Source of the DNA: Gymnopus androsaceus JB14
Lineage: Eukaryota > Basidiomycota > Agaricomycetes > Agaricales > Omphalotaceae
Assembly: GCA_009733575.1 (NCBI GenBank)
Contig: ML769488.1
Span: 124,001-188,000, forward strand
DNA length: 64,000 nt
Reading direction: 5' to 3'
A program made the position numbers and the translations under genes. Shown piece by piece: positions 1 through 11,451 of the stretch. Positions within the stretch are counted from its first letter, which is position 1. Every line of letters begins with the position of its first letter. The notes below the pieces were generated by a model. That model was not told where the DNA came from. It searched no databases and worked only from the letters and a program-made list of their open reading frames with translations.

Positions 1-109
1 TTAAAAAAAATGCCCTTGTTGTTGTTCCACGATATACGTTGCGCAAAGTCATGTGATGCCAGATAGAACTGTTCTGCGCATATACATCAGTAGAGCACAG
101 AAATAAAAG

Positions 110-3066
110 TCATAATCCATCAGCGTCAAAGGCGTTTCCGATACCACCATGCTCGATTCGCATATGGCTATATATACCGTCACCTCCAGGGAAAGTCTGC
201 AAACAGACCCAGCAGATATGAGTCCGACAGCGGGTACAGGTAACATCGTTGCAACCTTCCGCTCGTTCAATAGGGATCCTGCACTCGGGGCAATTCTTCA
301 CGTCATGAGCATTGGCCCACTCGTTGAAGAGACGATTTCCACCGTCGTGATCAGGGCATTCGAACCCATCATGTTGTTCAACATGACACTGCGGACATAT
401 TCGCAAAAGACACGACGGGCACTGGAGAACGTTGCCACGAGGAGCTGGCCGGTAAACTTGCATGCAATCTGGGGAAGGACAATAATGGAATTCCTTGGGG
501 CGCTCATGGATGTGCGCTTGGAAAGCGGCTTCGACCAAAGAATCAAATTCGCCTATAGAAAGAACCTGGCGAGCAAGAGAGATGGGAATTAGACTAGAGC
601 AGTTGTCGTCATTCCCCAAACAGGTCAACGGGAAAAATTTGCTGTCGATCGCGGCTTGGAGGTAGTTAACAAGGCAAGTGCGACAGTAGGCATGCTTGCA
701 TTGAGAAAGCGTGACGGGCAATCGACCTCCCCAAGCAGACCGGGCATGATGCAACATCGCGACGGAGACGAGGATTTTGCATGCATTGCGTTCTCTGGAC
801 AGCCTGTAGCGCAATGTGGAAATCGGGATCCTGGCCATTCGCTACCATCACTACCAGCCTACGGTTCCATAGATCCAGAAAGACCTTCTCTGGGCCCAAT
901 CTTCGCGACAGAGCACCAAATTCAAAATGAATGAATGGACCCATTAGAGGACCAAGATCGAGGTATCGCTGTTCTCGCACAGAAAGTTCGGAGTGCTTCT
1001 GGATCAGAATGGCTTTGACGGTTTCTCGGAGGCTGGATTGACCAAAGAGGGTAAGACGACGCCTCGATGCGTCGTCCCGAATGATAAGCCCGATATGAGC
1101 TATCTCGAGCTGGCGAAGATAAATCTTTCCAGCGGGGAGACCGAAGAACCGATCCATAGTACTTCACCGTTGTGCCGGACAACTTCGCCGCCACGGAGTT
1201 TCTCAAACTCGGCTTTCAAGTGCCCAAGATCCTTGCCATCCTCAGCAGACAGCTTTGCGATGACGGATGGACCGCTGTGGACAATCGTAAAAGTGGTGCC
1301 ACGGCCTGTGCTCCATAGTCTCTGACGGAAATAGAGACTTCATCTTCGACTTTTCTGTATTGTTCCAGAGGCATCGAATAAGATAGCGTCTGCATGTGGT
1401 GGCGAAGACACGTGTTCTTCCAGTACACATAGGTTTTCGGAGATGGAGGAGCTGGCATGCAGCTTTTGCAGCACTGGGAGAGGAGAAATGAGCCCATGCG
1501 CGAACTCGGCCATCACGGTAGGGCGGCGGTAGAACATCGAAACTGTTTAGGCTGATGCCATTTGTTTCGAGTTTGCGCCGAAGAGTGATTGCCACCATAT
1601 CAATTGAGGTGTAATTTGGCATATCCCACATCACGTCCAGAGGCTGAGAGTATTTGCTCAAGTGCGCTTTCTTCGTATCGAGAGGGAGATTGCGAAAGCG
1701 GACAGTGTATGCACCCATTTGAGGTAAACCTGAGTAAAGATGTGCTGAGATGTAGGTCGACGAGTATGCGGCTTTAGCAATGGCAATAGCTTTGTTCGCT
1801 CGCGCTTCGGTGGGATATCCAGCGTAGGCTACGACGCTAGGTGCTTCCCACTCGAATCTAACTGCAGTATCTTCGAGCGTAGCGCTACCCCTTGCGCGCT
1901 GTTCACAGGAAGCTGAGTTGAGACGATAGAGCCCCACTGTAGCGTTCCATTCAGGCTTATATTCGCGTTCCTAGCCTCGATGTGACTGGAGAAACGCGCG
2001 CGAGCCCGTAAGCTTCCTCGATGACCACTACGACTGACGATAACATCCTGGACTATGCCATGTTTTGATAGGAGGCGCGAAACCTCAGTATCTGATGTAC
2101 CAGGCGCGATATTGTTGAGATATAACCAGGGGTTTCAAACCCAGTCACAATCTCCTGAACACTAAAGCCGGCACCAAGCTTGATACGAATATGGTCGTGA
2201 ATGGTTGTTGCATAGTAAGCCGGCGGGCCAGCGGGTCGAAGGTCCTAAAGATAGCTGCTGTTGGGAATAAGCAATGATTAGAAGAAGAGTTAACACTCAC
2301 AGTGAGAGACTGGTCATATTCCAAGTCCCCGTGGACGTAGTAGCAGTTATACCCTCGCTCGCATGCACCTCTAAGCCATCGCCAGCATATCTCAGAATTA
2401 CGTGGAGGAGGGTGCTTGACAGAAGGCTCGCTCGCGGAAGTCGTGACGGAAAGGTTAGACTCAAAAGAAGAGGCCTACAGAGCAAGTCAATGAAAATTGC
2501 TCAGAAAGGAAAAGTGCGACTCACCGACAGTTCCGATGTATCATCCGCGAGCCAGGCACTCGCGTCCGTTTCACAACCCCAACGCTTCAAGTCCGAGTCC
2601 ATTCCACTACTAACCGAATTAACGGCGTCCAGCCAAGCACTTGTACCGGGTTCACAACCCCAAGCATCAAGTTCATGAATCTTCACTTCGTCCTGGCGCA
2701 AGTCCGCAGCTAGCCAAGCACTCGGATCTGTTTCATGGCCCCATCGGTCAAGCTCGACCGCTGAAGCAATTCTAGAACCAATGTTGATTGTGACCTTCTC
2801 CGCATCCATCGAAGGATCCAAAAGAGCCGATTGGAATGTCGAAAGCTCTCGAGAATGGAAAGATGTTGTCTAAGAAGAATGTAAATCAGCTTGAACAAAC
2901 ACATAGTATTAGACATTACCGGTTGTGCTAATGGCTTTGCAGAGGGGTTGGATCGAGGAATGTTGATGATTGGGTGGGTATCGAGTTCGCTGTCGGATGA
3001 GTCCGAAGAAGAATCCGAATTCGCAACAGATATCTGTGGCGCGGTATGAGATGAATGCGATAACAT
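110..3066 (-). pseudogene. Frameshifted CCCH zinc finger - RRM - RBR E3 ubiquitin ligase gene
   Basis: RBR ligases take ubiquitin from an E2 onto a catalytic cysteine before the substrate. Clean exons can be followed from ATG 3066: 3066-2920, 2869-2525, 2474-2301, then from 2244, joined by GT-AG introns of about 50 nt. Exon 3 encodes a C-x7-C-x5-C-x3-H zinc finger (CWRWLRGACERGYNCYYVH). Exon 4 reads into an RRM-like domain starting LYLNNIAPGTSD. A second RNA-binding-like stretch covers about 1937-1300. The C-terminal part (838-110) has the RING1 half CKHAYCRTC, an IBR (CPSPDC...CPQCHVEQHDGFECPDH) and RING2 (CPECRIPIERAEGC...CTRC...CWVC). The frame changes near 2130, 1900, 1280, 1150 and 750. 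The last change falls inside RING1, between CPVCLG and the CKH half. Neighbouring genes have no such breaks, so I call it a pseudogene, though assembly indels are not excluded. The domain order is sure; activity is doubtful. Confidence 0.75.
2525..2869 (-). repeat. Three tandem protein repeats W-G-x-E-x-x-x-S-A-W-L
   Basis: This exon of the CCCH-RRM-RBR gene encodes three degenerate copies of a roughly 28-residue unit with cores WGHETDPSAWLA, WGCEPGTSAWLD and WGCETDASAWLA. They lie upstream of the zinc finger. I do not recognise the unit. Confidence 0.6.
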
Positions 3067-3661
3067 CCTCGGTACATATTGCAGCGACCATCGATGAAAG
3101 ACGGCAAGCTTGGTTCCAATTAGCCCGAGTGGCCGCTACCTTGATAAACATCAGGAACATGTTGATGACACCGGAGCATTTGCCATGGCACCCATCGTTC
3201 AGTTGCTTCCTATTCACCTTGAAGCTCTCTTGAAGGGCATCTGGGAATCAGTGCAATCCAAATCCAATAAAGTGTTTTTTGAGGTTTAAATTAGATCTCT
3301 TGCGCCCAATTTCTAGGTGCCCTTCAAATGAGCTTCAAAGTGAATCGGAAGCACCTGGAATCTGCCATGGCTAATGCCACGGGGTGACGACGAGGTGAAC
3401 ACACTTCGGGATGAGAATTATGGAAGACTTGACGTAGAATTCTTTCATTTACCTGAGGAGAATTGAGCGACATCCCAATATAAGGTTGCATAACTCACTG
3501 GATCGAGGATATTGAAGTAATGTATATGTATGCAACGTTCGCCCCATTCGCAGTAACCACGAGTAAAGTTTCGACAAACTTCAGACGATTGACGTCGTGT
3601 ATGAATTGCCTATAATGGATAAGTTTTGCGCGCGGATGGGAGGGCTTGAATACACACGATT

Positions 3662-4138
3662 TCAGTGTTGTTCTCGGCGATTTGAGGACCCGTCGGATGT
3701 TCCGGTGACGGTATATTGCTACAAGAGGAGGTCGGTTATGTATTCTGCAGTTATAGAACGGCTACACACCTGCGGAAGTGACTGCCTTATTATCCTCTGT
3801 ATTCCGAAACGATCAACGTAAATCCCAGTCCGTGGTTCTGCAGGGTGAAAGGTTGGTTGAGGACCACTGACCGTAGGAGAAGGAGCTTTGCCAGGTCCTT
3901 GTAGCGTCTCTGTTGTACGCTGGGGCTGCACATTCGCCCTCGTTGATTTTGTGGGCGTTTTGCTTGGACCAGGGGTCATGCTCTATGAACAGTATTATAC
4001 ATATAGATATATGGAAACCAAGTTGAAGAAACTTACTTTGGCTACATTGACGCTCTCGATTCCAGTATTTTTAACCTGTTTATCGTGGGTGGTGCTGCTA
4101 GGATCTTTAGGCGTTCTTGAGGGTCGAGTTTTAGACAT
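3662..4138 (-). CDS. Small hypothetical protein, 123 aa, three exons
   Basis: I do not recognise this protein. The model is supported by splice sites: exon 1 4138-4037 (ATG to phase-0 donor GTAAGT), exon 2 3982-3770 (acceptor CATAG, donor GTGTGT), exon 3 3718-3662 ending TGA. All three join in one frame. The protein is basic and rich in Ser, Thr and Pro (MSKTRPSRTPKDPSS...), with no predicted membrane segment and a short ordered-looking patch, GIYVDRFGIQRIIRQSL, near the end of exon 2. Low-complexity composition and short exons leave some doubt that it is a real gene, but two well-formed introns with frame preserved argue for it. It lies upstream of the RBR pseudogene, in the same orientation, with a gap of about 600 bp. 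Confidence 0.5.
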
Positions 4139-4977
4139 GGTTGGGAGAAAATAGTCGCAAGTTTAGGCCAAACATGCAGCAGATGGGAGGTTGGTTTGTT
4201 CTCCGAGTCGTTTATGGGTAGTGGGATGTCGCAGGAGAGAAGATGCAGGCTGACGCTTACGGTCCCGGAAAAGATGATATGTGAGAATCAAAGCATGGAA
4301 AGCGCCTTGAAGCGCTCAATCAATTTCAATATCACGGACCGTCTAGCGCTCATACTCAATCAGTCGAGTATGTTCAAGTCTCATCGTCGACCACAGAATA
4401 CCCTCATTAAGTTTGAACTTGGATCTAAGGTCGGTCCCTTGCCTTGTCTATCTTCCTCTACGTCCACATCGGGCTACGAATAGGAATCTCTATCGATTCC
4501 TGCCTCCCGATCGCGTTGAAAGTGTCTATCGTCAGCTATCGTCAGCTGGTTGCTCATTTTACTATTTATCGCGTCTTTACTTTTGATGATAAAACAATGG
4601 CCATTATCGTAGGAGGCGCTGATATAACTGGCTGTCGCCGCAGCATCACTAACATCGATCGACAACATCAGGAACGTTCAAGAAATGTCCCTCTGTATCA
4701 ATGGTGTTCGGGTCCTCCGGTACGTATGAGGACAATCTGGAGGCGTGGACGCACCTCCTCCGCTTGATAGTACTAGCAGGTGTAATTTGTCTGATAAGAT
4801 TGCGCAATTTCTCCTTTCAGCCGGAAAGAGTTCTTCATCCGCCTGTTGCTTGATGCATCGCGTGTAAGGTTCATACTTCATGCGGATAAGGGTACGACGA
4901 ATTCGAACGGAACAATGAGCAAGGGTACATTGGGTATGATACAATTCAGGCGAACACTATTGATCTACAAAAGTACA
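4139..4977. other. Intergenic, nothing recognised
   Basis: About 840 bases between two minus-strand genes. Only short overlapping ORFs on both strands, without recognisable domains or splice structure. Presumably holds the promoter of the 3662-4138 gene and the 3' flank of the secreted-protein gene. Confidence 0.4.
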
Positions 4978-6018
4978 CTACTGCTCTCGGTATACAGTCC
5001 AGGCTAAACATGCAGCATGTATATACATTATACATATGTACAACTTGGCCTTCATATGTGTGTCCAATGAACAATGGGCGTGCACATATAGAAGTACATG
5101 TCCCCAATCTACTCCCACTGAATGATTCGACGACGGCGGTTGAATCGACCAATATCCCTCTGCGTCTCGGTCTATAAATGAGTGAGCGTCTGTGCATTGT
5201 CTGCTTGTGAAATTTGCTCGTACCGAAACATCGCGAGCACTAAATCCACCATTGGCGTTGCCGCTGTCAAGACCGGACGTCACCGCGGAGGCATCGCTGC
5301 CAGCCGCACCGCTAGTCTTGCTAACTGCATCCTTAACAGTTGCGACTGCAGCCACAGTCCCACCGAAAACCGCGGCGGCAAGGCCAAACTTCAACACCTT
5401 CTTCTTCGTTGCCAACTTTTTGTCCTTCTTTTTCTTTGCTTCTTCATCCGCTTTCTCCTTCTCCTCCTTCTCCTTCTCCTCTTTCTTCTCTTTCTCGGAC
5501 GGAGATAGCGAAGCCGTTTCCGCACCACTGTGTGCATCGGAAGTATGTTCGGTAGTATGTTCAGCAGTGGGCTTCGCCTCCTCCTTCGCCTCTGCTTCGG
5601 CTGGTTTGGAGGTACTTGAGCCTGCTTTAGCTCCCTCTGGCTCCTTCCCCTTCCCCTTCTCATCTGGTTTGGCCTCCGGCGCCTTCCCCTTCCCCTTCTC
5701 ATCTGGTTTGGCCTCCGGCGCCTTCCCCTTCCCCTCTTCCTTCTTCTCGGGTGCTGGTAGTACTCCTTTATCGAGCTGCGTACCAGTGGTCACATAATTC
5801 GACGGCTCCTTCACAGCAGGCGTCTGCTGACTACTCTCTCCATTCCGTGCTGACAGATGTGAATCGCGCGCTTCGAAATCCAGAGGGTCTAATGAAACGC
5901 GAGATACAAGACGACTGCGAGTGCTTTGGCGAGCGTATAAGGGATCAACGGCAGGAATAGCGTTCCCGGCGAGGGCGAGGGCGAGTATGACAAAGGGAAG
6001 GAGAGTGTGTGATCGCAT
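4978..6018 (-). CDS. Secreted or membrane-anchored Lys/Glu-rich protein
   Basis: Of unknown function. I chose the ATG at 6018 because it puts a clean signal peptide first (MRSHTLLPFVILALALAGNA). Then follow a Ser/Arg-rich stretch, an 11-residue tandem repeat around residues 97-126 (KGKAPEAKPDE units), a highly charged E/K/D segment (about 170-205) likely to form a helix or coil, and a small hydrophobic segment around 209-228 (KFGLAAAVFGGTVAAVATV) that could span a membrane. The last 70 residues after CTDAHSFIDRD look unlike the rest and may be read-through of an unspliced intron or 3' UTR, so the true end is uncertain. It is an uninterrupted reading frame of 346 codons on the minus strand. 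Such repeat-rich secreted proteins evolve fast and are common in basidiomycetes; none of this fixes a function. Confidence 0.6.
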   Translation of the reverse strand: MRSHTLLPFVILALALAGNAIPAVDPLYARQSTRSRLVSRVSLDPLDFEARDSHLSARNGESSQQTPAVKEPSNYVTTGTQLDKGVLPAPEKKEEGKGKAPEAKPDEKGKGKAPEAKPDEKGKGKEPEGAKAGSSTSKPAEAEAKEEAKPTAEHTTEHTSDAHSGAETASLSPSEKEKKEEKEKEEKEKADEEAKKKKDKKLATKKKVLKFGLAAAVFGGTVAAVATVKDAVSKTSGAAGSDASAVTSGLDSGNANGGFSARDVSVRANFTSRQCTDAHSFIDRDAEGYWSIQPPSSNHSVGVDWGHVLLYVHAHCSLDTHMKAKLYICIMYIHAACLAWTVYREQ

Positions 6019-8702
6019 CGTTAACGAGCGCAAGAAATGGATACCGATGAAGGAGGATAGACGTCGAGAAAGGGAGATGGACGTCAGGAAGTGTTATGGG
6101 GAAATGAGTTATTTCTACGCTGAAAGAGTATATGGCCGGACCAGCCGGGGGGTGCACTATGAGAATAATGGAGGAATCGCAAAGCGCCAGGCTCTAAGAT
6201 AGCGATTCGAGGTACCTCTTTCTTTATACCACTTGATGGAGCTGTTTGAAATTGTGTATTTCAAATCGACGCATAGCACTCCGGATATAGATAAGGTGAA
6301 TGACCTTCATTTTGTTCTTTCCTATTAGGAGTAATGCAGCGGTAAGTAAGTAATGCCATAGTCAACCAAAGAGTGAAGAAATATAGAATTGTATGAACGA
6401 AGGAGCCCGCCGGGCAAATATTGACCTGAACAGGACTCAGAGAGCCCCACACGTCGACACTGCCTGGATAAGTGCGGTCAACTAAAGTGTTTGATATGTT
6501 TGCCCTCGGGCATAGATATCAAGTTCAATTTGCAACGCTGCTCCTTGCAATTGGAGGAGACAGGAGGTTGGCAGTATTTGAAGCAGGATTGAAGCTACTG
6601 TCGCATTGGGCTCTTGAAAACTAGTATATATCCGATTCATTCCTTGAGATTGACGAATCCTCAATCGAACAGAGAATAGAGAATATCATTACTGAGAAGA
6701 CGGGTAAGAAGTCAGGCGCCCTGGTTTTTTTAATCATTGATACAATCATGATGATCAACTGCTTTACGATTCGATTCCGGACTTCCGAAGGAGGGCTCAG
6801 AGTCGACACGCCTGGTTTTAGATAACCAGGAGGATAGTTGTCTGGAGCTGAGACTGTGTACCTTCGTGTCTCCCGCCCGAGCTATTTCTTGTTCAGGGAC
6901 CCTTCCCCGACGATTGATGGTGTTGTCCCTCCGCATCTGGTCATAAAATCACTCCCAACTCGACTTGTCATAGAAACAGGCACCCCTCTCCGCCTCCTTA
7001 TGCTTTGAAGATCATGTTTTGATCAATGGGAAGGGTTCCTACTTGGACCAGGACAATTTGGATCACCTCTCTAGCTCGAAATATGTAGCTTGTGACTTCC
7101 AAGGGACACCATTCGGCAACGAAACATTGTTCTATCATCCACACACTCACAGGAAGTTCTAAAAAAGGATCTAGCGACACCGGAGAGCCGCTTTACATAA
7201 GTTGGCATCCTGAGGAGCGCCGCACTTGGACTCAATTTTCTGAGAGCGGATGGCATCCCAGGCGACTTGGCGTAAACCGCTGCTACCCGAACCCTTTCAA
7301 TATCATTCGCTCAAACGGTGAGCGGGTAACGCGCTAGGTACGCTTTTTCTTGGACACGGCCCTGGCTATCGAGTCCCCGGCCTTGTGCTAGCGACAGGTC
7401 GAGAAACAGACATCGCGGCCTCACATGCGTTCCCGAGTGGCAGTTATTGCCTTTTGGTACATCTGCTGCGTTAGTTGTCAAGCAATCCAAATACAACTCG
7501 CAGACAAATCCAAGGAGCACACAACCCTCGGCCATGCTGTATGCAAGTATATATATAATCTCTTTACTCGTCCCCAACCGCTGACTAACATTTCTTTTCT
7601 GTCAGTGTAGTCAAGATCAATGTCTTTTGTATGGACTTCATTGACAACAGACGGTATGGCCGAGATACTGGACGTTCTGGTGTTTGGTAGCTCTTTGACC
7701 ATCATGAACTGCATGAATTCGATGTTAAACAATTTCTTTAGGTGGAAATTATAGTCGTGGAGACAAAGTTTTTGTGCTCTGTACGACAAGCCCGGGTTAA
7801 ATCAATATACCATGCTGTTCAGCCTACCATTTGCACTCTCGTCTATGTTGGAACGGAATTTTCCTTTTCCGATTACCATAATCCCAAAGACCCACCAAGC
7901 TAGTTGCAGATGACATCGAAAAAAATCGAATGGTACGTTTACGGATACTTATCACTCGAGCACTATGCGGATTGACTCTAATATTGCTTATAATTCAGTT
8001 CTCCATGACTGCAATACGATTCCAGAACGATACCGTACGGGGTGTATTTCGCATTCATTGCCAGGAGAAAAATTAGAAGCAGAAGATAACGGCAAAAAGT
8101 TAAATGCAAAATCGTACAAGCCTCTCAAGTTTCACTGGGAGCAGTCGAGACCGAGACCGCCTCATCTTGAAGCATGTAAATCACCATTTCACGAAAAACT
8201 GCGTTTCCACATAGCATGAGGGCGCTGTACTAATCACTATTGAAAGGTTATATAAACATCTCTGGCTTAGTATCGACTGATAAGTCGTCAACTTCAAGTT
8301 GAAGAATTGGTACAATTCGTCTGCAATCGGCGTCTTAAAATTCAGCCGGGATGAGATACTTTCACGCACCACTGGGGCGCATTGACCTTTGACGAAAAAG
8401 TAAGTCAACGACGTACGTAGATTCAAAGCCTTTCTATATAGGTACTTCTCTGTAAGATGAGAATATGGCTATGGCTATGGGTGATCATCAGTCAATATGC
8501 TAATTCAGTAATCAGTGCAGCCGAAACTCTGAAACGGCAAACGCAGTAGCAACACTTAACCATGGTTGGTTGAGTACACACTTTTAGCGTTGAAAAGATA
8601 CATACATTCATAATTGTCGGGATCAATATTTTACTATACATGTTGCGCATACACTACGTGAAAAGATATACATTGAAGGTACAGAATCCCAAAGAACTAT
8701 GC
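6019..8702. other. 2.7-kb intergenic region, nothing recognised
   Basis: Short ORFs only, on both strands, none with a recognisable domain or consistent splice structure. The first few hundred bases are the presumed promoter of the secreted-protein gene. Unmodelled small genes or UTRs cannot be excluded. Confidence 0.4.
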
Positions 8703-11451
8703 TCAGTTCCAATTAAATGCTGAGCTTTGCCAACCCTCCCGCTGCTGCTCGATCTTTGACTTGAACTGTATCGTGTCCTTGAAGCTCTTGAATTGCTTCA
8801 TCCCTTCTTCAGCCACTTCCTTCGCTTGTTCGACAACTTGTTGTGCATCCATGGCATCGGGCACCGCATCAGGGCTAACTTCGATACCGGTATCATCCAA
8901 AATCTGGCCGGTAGCGCTCTTCAACCGTTTCGATAAACTTTCCGATGCAGTCCCAAGGGGACCCCTCTTCTCGCCACTGAGAATCTGAGGCTCAGCGCCC
9001 ATAGCGAACTTCACATCACCTTCCTTGTCTTCACCGGTTTCGAGATTAACCTTCCTTTCCCCAACGACCACACCAGTTCCAGTGGCTTGCCAGTCAGTGT
9101 AACGTCCTCCACTGCGCAATCCCTTACCCAACCTCCTCATCCTGCCAATCTCAGACCAAACGGCTGCACCCATCGCCGCACCACTTCCCAGACCTGTGTC
9201 CTTGAAGACCTCAGCCCGCTCGGAAACGTCATACGCCATGCCATCCAATCCCTCCAATAGTTGACGGAATTGTCCTGCTACGAAACCCTCCAAGGCTGCT
9301 TTCAGCCTAAGAGCCATAATAGGTTTGAACATCGCAACAACGAGAGAGTGATTACACTCTTTGATATCAATCTCAAAGTCGTCGGTGATACGAACTTCAA
9401 GGTGCTCGATGACATGGAACGCACGATGCAAGGACCTTTGAGATACGGTCATTGTTGCTGTAGTCAATGGAGCCGGTACGGGTTTGTTCGTGAGCGAAGA
9501 ACCTGGCGTAACGTTCGAAGTAGGCGCCGCGGAGCTGGCAACGGGAGCGAGAGTCGTAGTAGCGGAAGCAGGGATGAGGCGCAACTTGGCGTTGACGTCA
9601 ATTCCCTTTGGAGGAAGGGTGAACGAGAGACGACCAGTGTATTCTGAAGGGCCAATGGATGCTGTTTTGTCTTTAAAGTAGAACGAAATGTCGGAGACGG
9701 CAAGCTGAATCGCTTGCATGCGGATTTGAGTCAAAGTTCCAACCTGGGTCTTTGTCGCGGGTTGGACTGGAGCATCTGGAGCAGAGGCGGGAGCGACAAT
9801 ATCAATATCGGTAATGTTGCGGATGTACATGTGAGACGGCAGAAGGTTGAAAGACGAAACATCGAGGTTTTCAAGAACGAGTTCAGACTCCATGTCTTTG
9901 TACTCCGTCCTAGATAACAGAGTAAGCGTGATCGAAACAGAAAAAGCAATATCAATACTGTACCTTGGAATCGGAATATCCTTCATCATGCTCAAAACTC
10001 GGGGTAGATACACTCTGAACAAATCCTGCCAGAACCACGTCGCCTGTTCCATCACCGCCTGCACTCCGGTCTGCGCCTGATCACCCGCTTCGATAAGACC
10101 ATTTTCAATAGCCTCTCCAAGTTTCAAGTGCGCATCCCTTAGCCTGTTCAAATCCTCATCGTTCCTCAGACCATCCTGGAACCGCTGTATTTGGACCTTC
10201 ATTGCCTCCACATCTTTCTTCCAGGCGCGACCAAAGTCAGAGTCTTGGTCAAGCATTTCCTTCCACCTGGTGCGCAATGACTTTCTGGTACGCTTGGCCT
10301 CGTCGGAGCGTAGGTATCCAGCCTCGTCAAGATCACGACGGAGGTGAGTGAAGAAATCATCAAACCATGTACGCAGGTCATCATCGTCACGTACATCAGC
10401 TGCGCATTTACGAATAGTAGAGATGAGATCGGAAAGAGAGTCGGTATGTGCAAGACGAGAGAGGAGGGTTTCGATTCCATGTAAAGCTTTGGAAAGGTGT
10501 TTTTCTGGGGTGGGATCATCGACAAGCGAATCAAGGGAAGATGCTGCGTCGGTAGTAGCATTGAACCCTTTCGTGATCCACTTTTGCATCGTGTTGAAGA
10601 GCGTGTCGAGAGATTGGTGGTATTCTTCATCATTTTGAGCACGTTCGCACATCTGAAAAAAATTATTAAAACAATGCTTTTGGGTACATGGCGGATAAAC
10701 TCACTCGATAAAAAGAATCCTGAAGTTTAGCCGAAGTGCGATCAGATAGCTCGGAGGCCTTCGCGGTAGATTCTTGACCAAACCCTATAGCAGAGCTACC
10801 AGCATCTTTGAGCGTATCCATACTGTGCTCAAACGCAACTTTAGTGTCTTCTTCTTCCTTGAGTCGCTCCTTGTCTCGGCCAAGGGTATCTCTTTTTCCC
10901 TCTTGCACCTGATCGTCAATCTCCCTCAGACCGCTCTTCGCACGAGCAGCTTGATTTTCGATAACTTCTGCGGCATCGGCGAGCGACAGACGTGTGAAGG
11001 AAGAAAAGTCACGGAAAAGGGCGGAGCTTTCCGATGATAGTCCCGACCAGATAACGGAGAGAATTGTGTTAATAGAATCACGGGCATCCTGTAAATCTTT
11101 AGAGGCCTCATTTGTGTTGATTTGGAGGTTGGCATCGACAGAAGTGTCGGAAAGATCTCCTTGAGAGAGGTGCCAAAGGGCTTCCTGCAACACATTATCC
11201 TCTGCGAATCATTGAGATTGACAAGTCATTCAAAGGAAGTTGTCGCTTAACTCACTGTTTTTGTGTTCGCCCAACGTCTGATAAGCGGTGACAACATCGC
11301 GTACACGATCTGCTAGAACCTGACCTTGAGTACTAAGACCACCATTGGGGACGATGTCTGTCTTGAGCCATTGGAGGAAATTTTCCACTTGGTCATGAGA
11401 AGGTAGCTTTCCAGCGTCAAAAGCAGCGAGAATATCGATAAATTTCTCCAT
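8703..11451 (-). CDS. HAM1-like / BPI-fold-like protein, 862 aa, four exons
   Basis: By resemblance this belongs to the fungal HAM1-like family (formerly DUF4449), whose C-terminal part resembles the lipid-binding BPI fold; cellular role unknown. Exons: 11451-11256, 11201-10705, 10652-9964 and 9909-8703, total 2589 nt, all GT-AG and in frame. The N-terminal half is long-helical (MEKFIDILAAFDAGKLPSH...). The middle and C-terminal part carries the beta-rich lipid-binding-like stretch from SELVLENLDVSSFNLLPSHM, plus NHSLVVAMFKPIMALRLKAA. The third intron (9963-9910) is 54 nt with no in-frame stop, so it also reads through as 18 codons. I treat it as an intron because of GTACAG...CTAG ends and its T-rich body. 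No signal peptide. The gene is intact, unlike the RBR gene. Family assignment is from memory of its sequence character, not a search. Confidence 0.75.

Noticed and set aside
5391..5702. Arg-rich minus-strand ORF
   Set aside because: Out-of-frame shadow of the same Lys/Glu-rich coding repeats.
5192..5797. Long plus-strand ORF rich in Phe and Ser
   Set aside because: Exact antisense of the Lys/Glu/Pro-rich repeats of the minus-strand secreted protein; no independent coding signs.
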